The translations under genes and the position numbers were made by a program. From assembly GCF_016545825.1 (NCBI RefSeq), contig NC_052618.1, positions 8,919,398 through 8,983,397 of the forward strand: 64,000 nucleotides of DNA. Reading direction: 5' to 3'. The DNA is from Eucalyptus grandis. Its lineage: Eukaryota; Streptophyta; Magnoliopsida; Myrtales; Myrtaceae. The stretch's first letter is position 1, and the number at the start of each line of letters is the position of its first letter. The notes beneath the pieces are model-generated. The model searched no databases, had not been told where the DNA came from, and saw nothing but the letters and a program-made list of their open reading frames with translations. This document shows, piece after piece, positions 34,201 to 45,350 of this stretch.

Positions 34201-34384
34201 GTGGATTGATGATCATTCCATTCCAGCTTCCACAATGTAGCATTATTTTACCTTTTTGCACGCAATAATTAAGCAGGTTGTCTATTTTTGTTTTTCAGCG
34301 AAAGCAGACTGTTTTTTTAAAAAAAAAATTTTCTCTTTAAAACATGTATCCCACATGTAATCACTACCATGGACTATCTTCTAT

Positions 34385-34920
34385 CTAATGAAGAGAACAT
34401 CTCTAACTTCCAAACGACAGTGAGAGTGCATCGGTTCCCTCTCGACGAAAAGAATATAATAGCAAGTCGATGATGAGGAGAGATTTGGTGAAGCGGTCTC
34501 TAGACTTGAAACACCCGAGAAAATATAATAGTGAACAGCTGGTGTGGGGGCATTGCTGTGGATAAGGTGATGTCAGAGTCATCGGCAACGGAAGCTGGGG
34601 CGCGGTGTGAGAAATGGCTTTGAGGAGAGAACTTAAATCAGTGTTCAGTTTTTGTTGGAAGCACTTCAAGTAAAATAAATGGCTTTGAGGAGAGAACTTA
34701 AATCAGTGTTCAGTTTTTGTTGGAAGCACTTCAAGTAAAATCACGAGCTTTATTACAACAGATCAAATTCAAGTCATAAAAACAGTCGGTATCATTATAC
34801 ATGACTGAGTTAATTAGTAATTACTCTTCCCACATCATCACACGTGACAGTTACAATATACTGTTCTTTGAAAATTGAAGTCATAATTTAAGTGAGGCAT
34901 TTTACACATCCAAAGAAAAC
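34385..34920. repeat. ERF-flanking block, copy 1
   Basis: GAGAACATCTCTAACTTCCA and ACGACAGTGAGA near 34390-34425 recur at 61305-61335. CATCATCACACGTGACAGTTAC and GTCATAATTTAAGTGAGGCA near 34830-34905 recur near 38645 and 57560-57630. The block follows ERF relics and is probably the 3' flank of an ancestral ERF unit. No gene is supported. Confidence 0.65.
34612..34741. repeat. Exact 65-bp tandem duplication
   Basis: The 65-bp unit at 34612-34676 (AAATGGCTTTGAGGAGAGAA...) is repeated without a visible mismatch at 34677-34741. Confidence 0.95.
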
Positions 34921-35669
34921 CGTTCTGGTGGAATGTCAGCACGACGAGATTGTTCTCGAGTTGATCCCATGTTGTTATTAGCGTGACTGTGAGATGGTTA
35001 GCATTTGAACTTGTGCTTCGGCCGCTGTGTCTCTGGACTGCTTGTTTTTCTAGTTAGTATGTTTTTGCTATGCGGTGTTTATTGTGGTGTTTATTGCGGT
35101 GTAATTTGGTGCTTGCTGCATTGACGAACTCGTGATGGAAATGTTGCAGTTACCTTTCTTGAAGTGTGAACTGATACTGGTATGTAACTGATGTGTGAAT
35201 GTTACTAGCTAGATGTTCGCCCACTCTGCTCTCTGATATACGTGCACTCTTCATGCATTTTAGTTGCTCGATGAGTGGAACTCTCGGCCGCGATTCATAT
35301 AAAAGCAGGTCAAAATGCTTCGCATTCCATCTGAATGACGATCATTCCTCTCATGTGATGCAGATTTTCTCCCCTTTCTATTTGGGCTTCTGCAAGATGG
35401 CGCACTGCATGTAGCAATTAGCATCGGGCGGCCCCTGTCATCACACCGCTGGCATATCCTTTGCCTTGATTGTGGTTTCATCGATTGTTGATGGAATCTG
35501 ATTTTGGATTTGCCAATTGATGATACTCACGCCGTGTTTAGTGCATCCACTCATCGCTTGCGTTGCAGTTTGGTGCAATCTCGGGAGGGAGTTGCTCTTC
35601 AGCTGCTGCCCCTGTTGCTGGCTGCAGTCCCTGTTGCTGGCTGCAGCTCTAGCTCTCCCTCTCCATTTC

Positions 35670-35829
35670 ATGTCTTGCGAGCTAGACAGCCCCGTCCAGA
35701 CTCAGATGGCTGTGGCTTTTTCAAGAGCTCTCTTAGCAGGGAGGATGGCGGGACAAACAGAAATGAGGGAAGCAACCTACAGGGGAGGAGACGGGTTTCG
35801 TACAGACTGAAACGGGTTGTGTATTGGGT
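35670..35829 (+). other. Frameshifted N-terminal extension of the PI4Kγ gene
   Basis: Three successive frames together carry the conserved PI4Kγ N-terminus: MSCELDSPVQTQMAVA (from 35670), FKSSLSREDGGTNRNEG, then GKQPTGEETGFVQTETGCVL running into MELDRG at 35830. Two one-base losses (near 35727 and 35770) would explain it. They may be real, leaving a shorter protein, or be sequence errors. The family N-terminus is recalled, not searched. Confidence 0.6.
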
Positions 35830-37653
35830 ATGGAGCTGGATCGCGGCGATAATGCCCACACTTTGAAAAGGCGGTTGCAGATAGCTCTAAATATCCCTGT
35901 AGAACAGTGCTCCTTGACTTTTGGGGACAAGGTACTGAAAAATGATCTCAGTGCTGTCCTAAACGATTCCCCACTTCTCCTTACACGGAATTTTCTTTCT
36001 AGGAGCTCATCGACACCTTGTCTTTCACCAACCAGGAGGGATGTCCAGCAAAGAGATGAGAGTGGTTCGATAGAAATACTTGGCCGGTCAAATCGATTTG
36101 ATATAATCAAGCAATTGGTAAAGGATGTTGTCAAGGCGATTGACATGGGGGTTGATCCAATTCCTGTTCACGGTGGTCTTGGAGGTGCGTACTACTTCCG
36201 AAATAGTAGAGGTGATTGTGTTGCTATTATCAAGCCAACTGATGAAGAACCATCTGCCCCCAATAATCCTAAAGGCTTTGTCGGCAAAGCTCTAGGACAA
36301 CCTGGTGTGAAAAGATCCGTGCGAGTTGGAGAAACTGGGATAAGAGAGGTTGCAGCTTATCTTCTAGACTCTGAACATTTTGCTAACGTTCCTCCAACTG
36401 CTCTGGTGAAGATCACTCACCATGTCTTCAATATTAATGATGGAGTGAATCTTAAGAAGCCAAATAAAAAGAAAGTGGTTAGCAAGATAGCATCTTTTCA
36501 GCAGTTCATACCTCATGATTTTGATGCCAGCGATCATGGGACCTCAAGCTTTCCTGTTTCTGCTGTGCATCGAATTGGAATATTAGACATTAGAATTTTT
36601 AACACGGACAGGCATGCAGGGAACCTTTTAGTAAGGAAACTCGACAGCATGGGAAGGTTTGATCAAGTGGAACTGATTCCTATTGATCATGGCCTTTGCT
36701 TGCCTGAAACTTTGGAGGACCCATACTTTGAGTGGCTTCACTGGCCTCAGGCTTCAATTCCTTTTTCTGAGGGTGAATTGAAGTACATAGAGAAGCTGGA
36801 CTATAGAGATGATTGGAAAATGCTTCAGAAGGAGCTTCCCATGATCCGAGAGGCTTGTCTCCGCGTGCTGACCCTCTGCACCATTTTCCTGAAGAGAGCT
36901 GCTGCATATGGCCTCTGTCTTGCTGAAATTGGTGAAATGATGAGCAGAGAATTTCACAGTGGTGAGGAAGAACCAAGTAAACTGGAGGTCGTGTGCATTG
37001 AGGCGAGAAGGTCTATAGCTGATAGGGATCTTTTGTTCCCCAAGGTAGACCTGGGAGATGATGAGTTTCAATTTGATATTGACTCTGAGGATTCTGCTGA
37101 GTCAGGCTTCATGCCAAAGATGACCATGGATGATTGTATGTACAGAGCACATTTCGATCTTGGAATAGGTAGCAATGGCAGGAATCCTCTGTCTAGACTG
37201 GAGAAGGGAAGCGAGGAGGAAGAAGAGAAGAAGAGGGACGATGTTGCTGGGGTCGAGGCATTTGAGAGGATTCCCTCAGTGTCAAAACTTTCCATGCCCT
37301 TGAAAAATGCCGTCTTGGGTAAAAAGAGTCCAAAGCAACCCAAATATTCTGGTATGATGCAGGAAAACGGCTTCATGGCTAACACGTCATCAGGGCACAG
37401 AAGTGCAAATGAGCAGCTTCCTGCAAGTGCGAGCTTTGTGAATCTCGTGGACATGAGGGAGGATGAATGGCTTTTGTTCCTGGAGATATTCCAGGAGCTG
37501 CTGCATCCAGCATTCGACAACAGGAAGTCTGCTACCTTAAGGCAGAGGCAGAGAGGCTTGGGACTTCTTGCCAGTTTTGAGACTCACAAGTTTGCCGGCG
37601 GAAGAGAATCTTTTCCAGGACGCAGGTTTGCGGAAGCGGAGGGTTGTCAATAG
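35830..37653 (+). CDS. Phosphatidylinositol 4-kinase gamma (type II PI4K-like, PI4Kγ5/7 group)
   Basis: The protein has 607 residues from ATG at 35830 (MELDRGDNAHTLKRRLQIAL), without introns. The N-terminus is a ubiquitin-like remnant (LTFGDKVLKNDLSAV). The PI3/4-kinase-like domain shows a glycine-rich loop VHGGLGGAYYF (about 113-123), ATP-site lysine in CVAIIKPTDEEP (about 135), catalytic loop NTDRHAGNLL (about 258-267) and IDHG in place of DFG (about 285-288). A low-complexity linker (EEEEEKKRDD) precedes a C-terminal helix (DEWLLFLEIFQELLHPAF). Plant PI4Kγ members are reported to act mainly as protein kinases rather than lipid kinases. Homologues begin with a segment like MSCELDSPVQTQMAVA; that is readable at 35670 but in another frame. 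The C-terminus is also shifted relative to the usual end. The start at 35830 is the first in-frame ATG. Confidence 0.9.
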   Translation: MELDRGDNAHTLKRRLQIALNIPVEQCSLTFGDKVLKNDLSAVLNDSPLLLTRNFLSRSSSTPCLSPTRRDVQQRDESGSIEILGRSNRFDIIKQLVKDVVKAIDMGVDPIPVHGGLGGAYYFRNSRGDCVAIIKPTDEEPSAPNNPKGFVGKALGQPGVKRSVRVGETGIREVAAYLLDSEHFANVPPTALVKITHHVFNINDGVNLKKPNKKKVVSKIASFQQFIPHDFDASDHGTSSFPVSAVHRIGILDIRIFNTDRHAGNLLVRKLDSMGRFDQVELIPIDHGLCLPETLEDPYFEWLHWPQASIPFSEGELKYIEKLDYRDDWKMLQKELPMIREACLRVLTLCTIFLKRAAAYGLCLAEIGEMMSREFHSGEEEPSKLEVVCIEARRSIADRDLLFPKVDLGDDEFQFDIDSEDSAESGFMPKMTMDDCMYRAHFDLGIGSNGRNPLSRLEKGSEEEEEKKRDDVAGVEAFERIPSVSKLSMPLKNAVLGKKSPKQPKYSGMMQENGFMANTSSGHRSANEQLPASASFVNLVDMREDEWLLFLEIFQELLHPAFDNRKSATLRQRQRGLGLLASFETHKFAGGRESFPGRRFAEAEGCQ

Positions 37654-38332
37654 GATTAAATTGTTTCATGATCTCCATGAGGGTGTTTGGTTTGAGCATC
37701 AGTAGGATGAGCTCCTATAAATTTTCTTGACGTCGGCTATATGCAAGCTGGGTAGAATTGGTTGTATTTTGTTTTCCTTTTTTTATATAAGTTTGTTCCT
37801 CAAGTATTGATCTTGTTTCATTAGAGCTGTTGAGTGTAACACTACACTGAATGTGGCTAATACAGGGTCATTTTTTTATTGTCTTCGAGCTTAATTAAGT
37901 TTTAGGTTGATTGGTAAATTTCACACTATGAAAAGGTATTGGGATTGGATTTCGATTGTCGCGCGCGTCGGATTTCCATTGTTTGAATACTGTCGCAGCA
38001 CTGCCAAGGCTCTTTCTTTTCCTCTCCTGGTTTCTGCACGTTTTTCACTCACCTGTGTCTCAATTTGCCATGTTTTTGTTTCTAGGATTGGTTCTTCTGA
38101 AGAGGCTTCCTTCCCGAAATGCACTCATTTTCTACATAAACAAAATGAAAACAAAAAACAAGGGCAGGAATCTTGTTCTCTCCGTCTGCTTGCGGGACGG
38201 TCCGGCAGAAGCTGGAGCAGAAGCCGAAATCAGCTACTTATAGGTCCTATTGACGTTTATCTCCTTTCCGTTGCACCTTTTATCCGGCCGGACATTGCAT
38301 CGTTTATCTACTTATGGCAACACTGGTCTATT

Positions 38333-38550
38333 GCTGACGGAGAGTTGGAGCAAAGACCTCCCGCTAAGGGTCGATGACTCCGAGGACATGATCGTGTACG
38401 GTGCGCTGTGAGATGCACTCGACTTGGGGTGGGAAGAAACGCGCTAGGAGACACCTCACGATGCGGCATTGACCTAGTACGGCTGCTTTTAAAATGCAGG
38501 GGTCCAAGACCAAGCACAACGTCCCTCAATTCATCGGATCGGCTTAATCA
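38333..38550 (+). pseudogene. ERF relic 2
   Basis: Plus-strand pieces in shifting frames read LTESWSK, VDDSEDMIVYGAL-stop-DALDLGW, then ETPHDAALT and KMQGSKTKHNVPQFIGSA. These correspond to the [19 protein letters not shown] segment and the end of the AP2 domain of the ERFs nearby. The middle, including most of the AP2 domain, is deleted, and there are stops and frameshifts. Confidence 0.75.
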
Positions 38551-38559
38551 GATATGAGC

Positions 38560-39900
38560 TTCATTTACAAACTACCAAATCAAAATCATATAAACATTTG
38601 GTAACGGTATACATGGCTAGTTAATTATAGATACTCTTTTTACAACATCATACATGAGTGACGGTTACACTATATTACTCTTTGAAATCTGACTGTTATA
38701 ACTTAAATTATGCGTTTTACTCATTTATTGACTATATGGAAACTATCAAATCAAACCATTTAATAGCAATTTCGAAAAAAAAAATGTGAAAAAGAAGGGT
38801 TGTTTTACTTATTGCGATATGATTCTCCATTCAATGGGTCAACAGGGTACTGCTTAAGCATTGGCCCTAACGTCGTTGACCATCTGTCGGTTGGACTAAG
38901 TGAATAAAGGAATTAAAAACATGATTTCCATGATAAATAATTTGACCCGCTTCTTACTTTCTGTCTGGCTGCTATGAACAACTCAGCTCTTGGAATTCCC
39001 ATTGTTTTTTCTTTTTGGGTCAATCTAACGTGTGATTTCCAAATTTAGAAACCAACCCGCAGGGCACATTGTTGTTATTTTTAGCTAGTAATCTTGTCCA
39101 CCAATCACGCGCTACCAACAAAAAAGATGGAAGTCTTTTTTGACCTATACTTTTAAAAGAAAGTACGTGCGGTGGACCATCTCCTGAGTTTGGATTGACT
39201 TTTCTTTTTATATTAACAATGCTTGATTAACAACGAGTTCGTTTGGATTGTTGAAGAAATTAATACTTTGTGTCTTGAAGCAATTGCAAATTCCAAGCGG
39301 AAGAGGTGCTCCCAAAGAATTCTTTGGTCGGACCGGAGGAACCTTTAGGTGCTCCCGAAAACACGAGATTGTTGCCCACTCGAGCGAATCAGCACGTGCC
39401 AACTTGGTCTGCGTTCATGGATTGGAACATTGTACCATGTAATTAACGAAAAATCTCTCTATCCGGCACGGTGTTTCTTTTGATATTTTCATAAAACTCA
39501 ACCATTGATGGAGACCACATTCCCATGGATCAATTGCATAATTGAGATTTGTCGTGGCACCGAGAGCAAGAGAATGAACGGGGAAGAGAAGGGATGGAAT
39601 TGGACATCACTTTGACGTGGGTGATTCCCAGTGTTTGCACGATAATCTCTGCCACTAAACTGTTTTCCAGAAACTCTTTTTTTTTTTTTTCCGTCGCTTT
39701 CATTTGCTTGAGTCCTTTTGGCATTTACGTCAAAGTTTACTTTACGAGCACATGAAGAGGTTATCTACTTAGAAAATGAATGTGGATCATATCAGATTGG
39801 TTTGCGAATCTTACAGCTATTGTGTTTACATCACACACACAAACCACAGGAGAATCATGGAACTGATCATTAAAGTTCAGAAATTCTCAGTTCGGCAGCA
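38560..39900. repeat. ERF-flanking block, copy 2 (3' side of ERF 40268-41116)
   Basis: It shares ordered landmarks with 57540-58990: TCTGTCGGTTGGACTAAGTG near 38884, CATGATAAATAATTTGACCC near 38929, TGGCTGCTATGAACAACTC near 38966, AACAATGCTTGA near 39217, CAAGCGGAAGAGGTGCTCC near 39293 and AACACGAGAT near 39360. It lies downstream of a minus-strand ERF in both places, so gene and 3' flank duplicated together. No gene is seen in it. Confidence 0.75.
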
Positions 39901-40267
39901 AAATGCTTCTGAAAATTGATGCATCTTGATTGGGCAGTGATGTATGCTGACCCCACCATAGCCAGAGTTGAGAACCGTGAAGGAAAGAAAGGTCTATGAA
40001 TGTAGTTAGGGCTTGAAAATGATCTCAAGAGTTTTCGGCATTATTGACTTCCTCAAGTTAGGATCAAGACTATATTCTCTGACTATACTTCATGAATAGG
40101 ATTTCTTCAGCAGTAACATTGATTGCATGTTGAATGCAGGCGAGATTTCTCTGCTAGTTAAAGATGGCTGAAGCTAAAAACAATGAACTAATAGATTCTT
40201 CAAGATAAATTACTGGATTGATTTTCATTGATCAAGACAATGTCTTTCGCAGTTTGCCCAATCAAAA

Positions 40268-41116
40268 TCAAAATTGTTCGTCTCCACTCAAGATACCCAT
40301 TTCTAATATGTGAAAAGGGATTGGATTTCCAAAATCCACCTCAGCATCAACATTGATCTCTCCCTTTCTCTTCTTCGTCCTCTTCGTCAATCCGTCATCA
40401 ATGGATGAAGACAGCGACCTAGGCTCAGCAGATCGACGCTTGGGGTTGACCCTGACAGGCTCATACTCGGCTGAACCTATGAGGAGAGGGAAGTTGAGCT
40501 TGGCCTTGGACCCCTTCATCTTAAAAGCGGCTCGGTCATAGGCCAATGCCGCATCTTGGGGGGTCTTGTAAGTTCCGAGCCACATTCTTGCCCCGTTCTT
40601 CTTGGGGTCCCTTATCTCCGCTGCATATTTTCCCCACGGTCTCCTCCTCACTCCTCTATAATGCGTCTTCTCCACCGGCCCTTGAACCCCATGCTCCACC
40701 ATCTCCGGTTTCTTCTCTGTGACTGGATCAATGTTATCATAATCAATGGCCGTCACTTCGAAATCAAGTTCTTGATTCGAAGCCAGACCATTGCTGTTGT
40801 CCTCAATGGCCATCACTTCGAAACCAAGTTCTTGATTCGAAGCCAAAGGTATGGTCCACCCGGAATTGAGCACATCGCGCAGAGCGCCGTACACCAACAT
40901 GTCCTCTGAGTCTTCGACTTTTGGGGGTAGTTCGCTCCAACTCTCCGTAGGCAATAGATTGCTGAAGCTTGAACTCCTTGAGTACATGTTTGCAGGAGAT
41001 GGTGCAGCATATGTTGCGCTGAAACTATCACCATCATCTTCAAGAAGATGGTCACAGATGGATTTCAAAACATCGAATTGATCGGCCTGAAAGGGACCGA
41101 TGATTTCTTGAAGCAT
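40268..41116 (-). CDS. Ethylene-responsive transcription factor, group IXa-like (ERF1A/ERF2 type), gene 1
   Basis: The protein has 282 residues and no intron. The N-terminal motif is [20 protein letters not shown]. The conserved [11 protein letters not shown] and [14 protein letters not shown] (about 57-81) match the group IXa pattern of AtERF1A/ERF2. A 20-residue tandem duplication of the SNQELxFEV...I type lies at about 93-132. The AP2 domain (about 153-211) starts [20 protein letters not shown] and has Ala14/Asp19 as in ERF rather than DREB proteins. A basic cluster KRTKKRKGE (about 245-253) is a likely nuclear signal, and an acidic/hydrophobic tail follows. Such factors bind GCC boxes and act in ethylene/jasmonate and defence responses. 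A TATA box lies 117 bp upstream of the ATG. Helix changes [16 protein letters not shown] look conservative. Confidence 0.93.
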   Translation of the reverse strand: MLQEIIGPFQADQFDVLKSICDHLLEDDGDSFSATYAAPSPANMYSRSSSFSNLLPTESWSELPPKVEDSEDMLVYGALRDVLNSGWTIPLASNQELGFEVMAIEDNSNGLASNQELDFEVTAIDYDNIDPVTEKKPEMVEHGVQGPVEKTHYRGVRRRPWGKYAAEIRDPKKNGARMWLGTYKTPQDAALAYDRAAFKMKGSKAKLNFPLLIGSAEYEPVRVNPKRRSAEPRSLSSSIDDGLTKRTKKRKGEINVDAEVDFGNPIPFHILEMGILSGDEQF

Positions 41117-41232
41117 TTCCGCTTCTGGCTAGAATTTGTATCTTTGAGATAGCTAATTGTAGAAAGATTGAAGGGATGGATTGGCTTCTGAAGCAGGAGG
41201 AATCGTTGAAAGGACCATGAAAAAGTGGGAGC

Positions 41233-41240
41233 TATATATA
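41233..41240 (-). promoter_or_regulatory. TATA box of ERF gene 1
   Basis: TATATATA in AGCTATATATAGAGG, 117 bp before the start codon at 41116. The same AGCTATATATA...GGTTGAGCTT context precedes the other two intact ERFs at nearly the same distance. Confidence 0.65.
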
Positions 41241-41299
41241 GAGGTTGAGCTTGACTGCTGGAGCGTGTTGATTACTATATTATATGATATAAATGACCA

Positions 41300-42416
41300 A
41301 TCAAACGGCTTAGGTCCAATATATTTTGGATGGAGCTTCTCAGAAAGTGCATTGGCGATGACTCATGAGATTCTCAACACATGTTTCAAATGCTCCATTA
41401 AGACTTTTTTTAATCACGAGAGACATAAATTGGTATATTTTTTTATTTCCATTATCCGTTCTGAATTAAAAAGTCAGAGCATGGGCAGTTTCCATTTTAT
41501 TTATTGGGGAAGGACAATAATATGTCGGTGCACCCTTTGGCGTTTAAATCTTAGGTGTTTAGATCTGATGTGTGGGGTGCATGTGATGAAAAGAAAATTG
41601 CAGAATTGGATTGTTCTGTACTATACAGATGTTTTTTTTAATAAGTTTCAATAAGGATTAGTCAGTTTTACAAAAATTATTGGTTGAATGATTGGCAACT
41701 TTATTTTAAGTAAATAGTTGGTGTAATCTACCAACTCTTTTATGCAATTGCCACCTTTTTGGTATAATTTACAATACTTGTCACATGACATCTTTATGAG
41801 AAGAACTTCATTTTAGTTTATATCACGCGAGAAATTGGACATCAACAAATAATTACTTTTAATATCATCCTTTGGAACCGCTTGAAAGGAATTCAAGAAA
41901 AATCATTTTTATAATCAAGAAAAAATTTATATATTCTTGATTTACACTTCTTAAAAGTCAAAATTTAATTTTCAAATTCTAATTTAATCTCCCCATTGTT
42001 GTCATGAGTATCCCATCATCCAAACCCGGGACCTAAGACCCCAACACTTTAACCGGCTATATTGTTCAAAAAGCATGTTTAAGGTCTTCTAGAATCCACA
42101 TAAAAAAGGAAGAAAAAAAAAGAACAAAAATATTTAAAAAATTATACAAGTTTACCAAACGTGTTTCTGTTCTTTTTCTATTCCAAGAACAAGTTTACCA
42201 AACATGTTCTTCTGTTAAAAAAAAAATTCTTCCCCGGAATAGAAATATTTTTTTCTATTTTTGTTCCTTGAAACAATTTTTGAATAAAAACGTTACTAAA
42301 TGCACCATAAATTGATATTTTTTTTGGGTAAAACATCATAAATTGATAGTTTCTACAACATAAAATGCCTGATTGACTCCTCGTTAATCAAAACAATGTC
42401 TTTGCAGTTGGCATGA
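41300..42416. other. Intergenic region between ERF genes 1 and 2
   Basis: The first ~300 bp is the promoter side of ERF gene 1 and shares ACACATGTTTCAAATGCTC with the other ERF promoters. The remainder is AT-rich without a gene, apart from a transposon remnant at 42090-42312. Confidence 0.6.
42090..42312. mobile_element. Truncated Harbinger-like element (same family as 23104-24128)
   Basis: TTTACCAAACGTGTTTCTGTTC, a CCCCGGAATAGAAATA segment and ACGTTACTAAATGCACC parallel the last ~180 bp of the element at 23104-24128. The left arm and GC-rich core are gone, and no terminal TTA pair is seen. Confidence 0.65.
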
Positions 42417-43271
42417 TTACAGGACCGATTGTTCATCGCAACTCCAAAAACTCATATCCAATACAGGAAAGGGGGTTGGAGTTCCAAAATCCACCTCAGC
42501 ATCCACATTGACCTCTCTCTTTCTCCTCTTCATCCTCGTCATCAAGCCGTCATCGCTGCACGTGGACGGTGAGCTAGGTTCAGAAGACAAACGCTTGCGG
42601 CCAACCCTAACAGGCTCGTACTCAGCCGACCCGATGAGGTGAGGGAAGTTGAGCTTGGCCTTGGAACCCCTCATTTTAAAAGCTGCCCGGTCATAGGCCA
42701 ATGCCGCGTCCTCGGGTGTCTTGTAAGTCCCGAGCCAAATCCTTGCCCCGTTCTTCTTGGGGTCCCTTATCTCCGCCGCGTATTTCCCCCACGGTCGCCT
42801 CCTCACTCCTTTATAATGTGTCTTCTCGACCAGCACTTGTGCCTCCTGGTCCACCATCTCCAATTTCTTCTCCTTCACCAAATCACTGCTGTTATAATTA
42901 ACGGTCGTCACTTTGAAATCAAGTTCTTGATTCGAAGCCAGACCAATATTGTTATAATCAATGGTCGTCACTTCAAAATCAAGTTCTTGATTCTGAGCTG
43001 AAGGCATCGTCCACCCGGAATTGAGCTCGTTGCACATAGTGCTGTATTCCAACACGTCCTCCAAGTTGTCGACTTTGAGGGGCAGTTCGCTCCAACTCTC
43101 CATTAGTAACAGATTGTTGAAGCTTGAACTCCTTGAGTACATGTTTGCAGGAGTTGGTGCATAAGATGTTGTGTCAACGCTGTCATCCTCACCTACAAAA
43201 AGATGCTCACAAATGGATTTCAAAGCATCGAATTGATCTGTCTCAAAGGGACCGAAGATTTCCTGAAGCAT
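42417..43271 (-). CDS. Ethylene-responsive transcription factor, group IXa-like, gene 2
   Basis: The protein has 284 residues in one exon. Domain order is as in gene 1: [20 protein letters not shown], then [12 protein letters not shown] and [18 protein letters not shown], the two 20-residue NQELDFEV repeats (about 93-132), and AP2 domain 153-211 ([20 protein letters not shown]...[17 protein letters not shown]). A basic patch MKRRKRE (about 246-252) and the tail [14 protein letters not shown] follow. The [12 protein letters not shown] motif has drifted to [13 protein letters not shown], which may weaken whatever that motif does. The closest paralogue here is gene 3, sharing 3' flank as well as coding sequence. 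Role inferred: nuclear GCC-box-binding activator in defence or ethylene signalling. Confidence 0.93.
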   Translation of the reverse strand: MLQEIFGPFETDQFDALKSICEHLFVGEDDSVDTTSYAPTPANMYSRSSSFNNLLLMESWSELPLKVDNLEDVLEYSTMCNELNSGWTMPSAQNQELDFEVTTIDYNNIGLASNQELDFKVTTVNYNSSDLVKEKKLEMVDQEAQVLVEKTHYKGVRRRPWGKYAAEIRDPKKNGARIWLGTYKTPEDAALAYDRAAFKMRGSKAKLNFPHLIGSAEYEPVRVGRKRLSSEPSSPSTCSDDGLMTRMKRRKREVNVDAEVDFGTPTPFPVLDMSFWSCDEQSVL

Positions 43272-43383
43272 TTTTGTTTCTGGCTAGAATTTGTAGCTTT
43301 GAGATGACTGAATGAAGAAGATCGAAGGGATGATTTGGCTTCTGAAGTAAGAGTGGAGCTGAAAAGAACATGAAAGTGGGAGC

Positions 43384-43392
43384 TATATATAT
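43384..43392 (-). promoter_or_regulatory. TATA box of ERF gene 2
   Basis: TATATATAT, 113 bp before the start codon at 43271, in the same context as in genes 1 and 3. Confidence 0.65.
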
Positions 43393-43819
43393 TGGTTGAG
43401 CTTGACCACTTGGGTGGCGGAAGATTTAAGGGAAGATTTCGGATGGAGCTTCCGCGAAACTGGATTTTGTGATGACTAATCATCAACACATGTTTCAAAT
43501 GCTCAATTGAACTTTTTTTTAATAATGAAATACATAAATTGATATGTTTTTGTTGTCCGTACTGAATTAAAAAACTAAAGCGTGGGGCGCGTTCCCTTTT
43601 AATTAATTGGGGATGGACGATGATATTTGTTCATGCTTTGCATTTAAATTGTGGTTTTTAGATCTGATGCGCGGGTGCCGTTTAGATCCAATCACATATT
43701 GTGCATGTGCTTCAAAAGAAAATTGCATAACGTCTTCCCTATTCAAATATACAGTTTTTTTTTTTTTTTTTTGTGCTAGTAAATTTTAATAAATGTTAGT
43801 AAGCGTTTAAAAGGGTTTG

Positions 43820-44559
43820 AGTCGTGAAAATGTAATGAGTCATAAAGTGCAATCAAGTCATGAAATTTGTCCAATTGGCACAATGAAGTCCCTCCTTTGA
43901 CTCCGCTCGATTTAGCTAATTAAAAATGCCGATGAGAGTGTTTTTATTTTCTTTTTCTTTTTCCTATGTGACTATTAATCTTAACTCAAGTATGAACCAA
44001 TGCCTAAAACTATGTTGTTAAAAACATGTAATAAAGTTCTAAAACTTTAAAACATGCAATCAAATTCTAAAACTTACTAAATTGATGTAATGAAATCCCT
44101 TCCTCATCTTTACCCTATTTGGCTAATTAAAAATGCTGATGTGGATGATTTTATTATTTTCCTTTTCCTACATAATTTTTAACTTTAATTCAAGTATGAA
44201 TGAATGCCCAAAATGATGTTGTAGCGATCAAGTTTTAAAACTTGTTAAATTGGTACAATGAAATCCCTCCCTCAATTTTGTCCAATTTGGCTAAATAAAA
44301 ATGCCGATGTGGGTGATTTTATTATTTTCTTTTTCCAACATGACTGTCAACTTTAACTTGAGCATGAACCAATGCCTAAAATGATGATGTTAAAAATATG
44401 TAATCAAGTTTTGAAAATTAAAAAAAAATGTAATCAAATTCTAAAACTTGTTAGATTGATACAGTGAAATCCCTCCCTTAACTCCACTCAATTTGGCTAA
44501 TTGAAAATGCCGACGTGGGTGGTTTTATTATTTTCTTTTTCCTACATGACTGTTAACTA
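43820..44559. repeat. Four degenerate direct repeats of ~165-215 bp
   Basis: The landmark (C/T)AATGAAATCCCTCCCT followed by TTTGGCTAATTAAAAATGCC and GGTGATTTTATTATTTTC occurs near 43875, 44088, 44252 and 44458. CAAGTATGAACCAATGCC lies between units. Related units occur at 53285-53690 beside ERF gene 3. Confidence 0.8.
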
Positions 44560-45350
44560 GGAAAAAGTGTCCAAGAAATCCTAAACCTTTTGCATTTATG
44601 CCAATCTAGTCTTAAACCTTTTATTGGTGCTAATTTAGTCATAAACCTTTCACTTTGTGCCAATTTAGTCATTTTCTATTAATTTTGACCGGATTTTGTT
44701 GACTAGGCGTTGGTCGGCTGACATGGCACGATCACTGCTAACATGGACAACTTTTATTAATAATTTAATATTTTTTGAATTATATTATATTATTTTATTT
44801 TGTTTTTCTTTTTTTTTTCTTTTTCCTTTTTTTTTTTTATTTTTTTCTTTCTCCATTTCCTTACTCCAGCCCGGTCATTGGACCTCGGCGACTAGCCAAA
44901 GGCGACGGTCGGCAAGGTCGAGGTTGACCTCGGCAAGCTTTGCTGGCCACGGCGAGGCTTGAGCCCCTACTAGAGGTTGCGAAGGCGGCCTTGCACCGGC
45001 CATGGGCAAGGCTTACCCTCATTAGATCTAACAAGGGTCAAGCCTCGCTCGGCCTCCAATGAGGTTGCCCAAGCCGCAAGGGTGGCCTCACCGTCTAGCA
45101 CGAGGCAGCCCTCCAACAAGCTTCGCTAGTGTTTGGCGAGACTCGCTAGAGACCAGCAAGGCCAACCTTGATCTTGTTGACCGTCGCGCTGGTGGTTGTC
45201 GAGGTTTGATGATCGGCTAGAGGAAGGAGGAGGGGAAAGAAAAAGAAGAAAGAAAAAAAATGAAAAACGAAAAAGGAGAGGAAAAAGAAAAAGAAAATAA
45301 GAAAAAAATATTAAAATATTATTAAAAATTGTTCACGTCAGCACTGATTG
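44560..45350. mobile_element. Foldback element family F, right arm missing
   Basis: The left arm starts AGGAAAAAGTGTCCAAGAAA and carries AATCTAGTCTTAAACCTTTT-type modules. GACATGGCACGATC and a pyrimidine-rich stretch follow, then a GC-rich core (44880-45230) of GGCGAGGCTTGAGC-like modules and the inner right-arm part GTTCACGTCAGCACTGATTG. The outer right arm is replaced by TTTCATCAAGCTCATGGAGC. No transposase. Confidence 0.7.

Noticed and set aside
35504..35866. Separate small gene upstream of PI4Kγ
   Set aside because: Its text is the frameshifted N-terminal region of PI4Kγ itself.
37907..38377. 156-codon plus-strand frame
   Set aside because: No motif in its main part, and its end overlaps ERF relic 2 in a frame other than the ERF text.
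42639..43001. Plus-strand frame opposite ERF gene 2, and similar ones opposite genes 1, 3 and 4
   Set aside because: Antisense shadows of conserved AP2 coding sequence.
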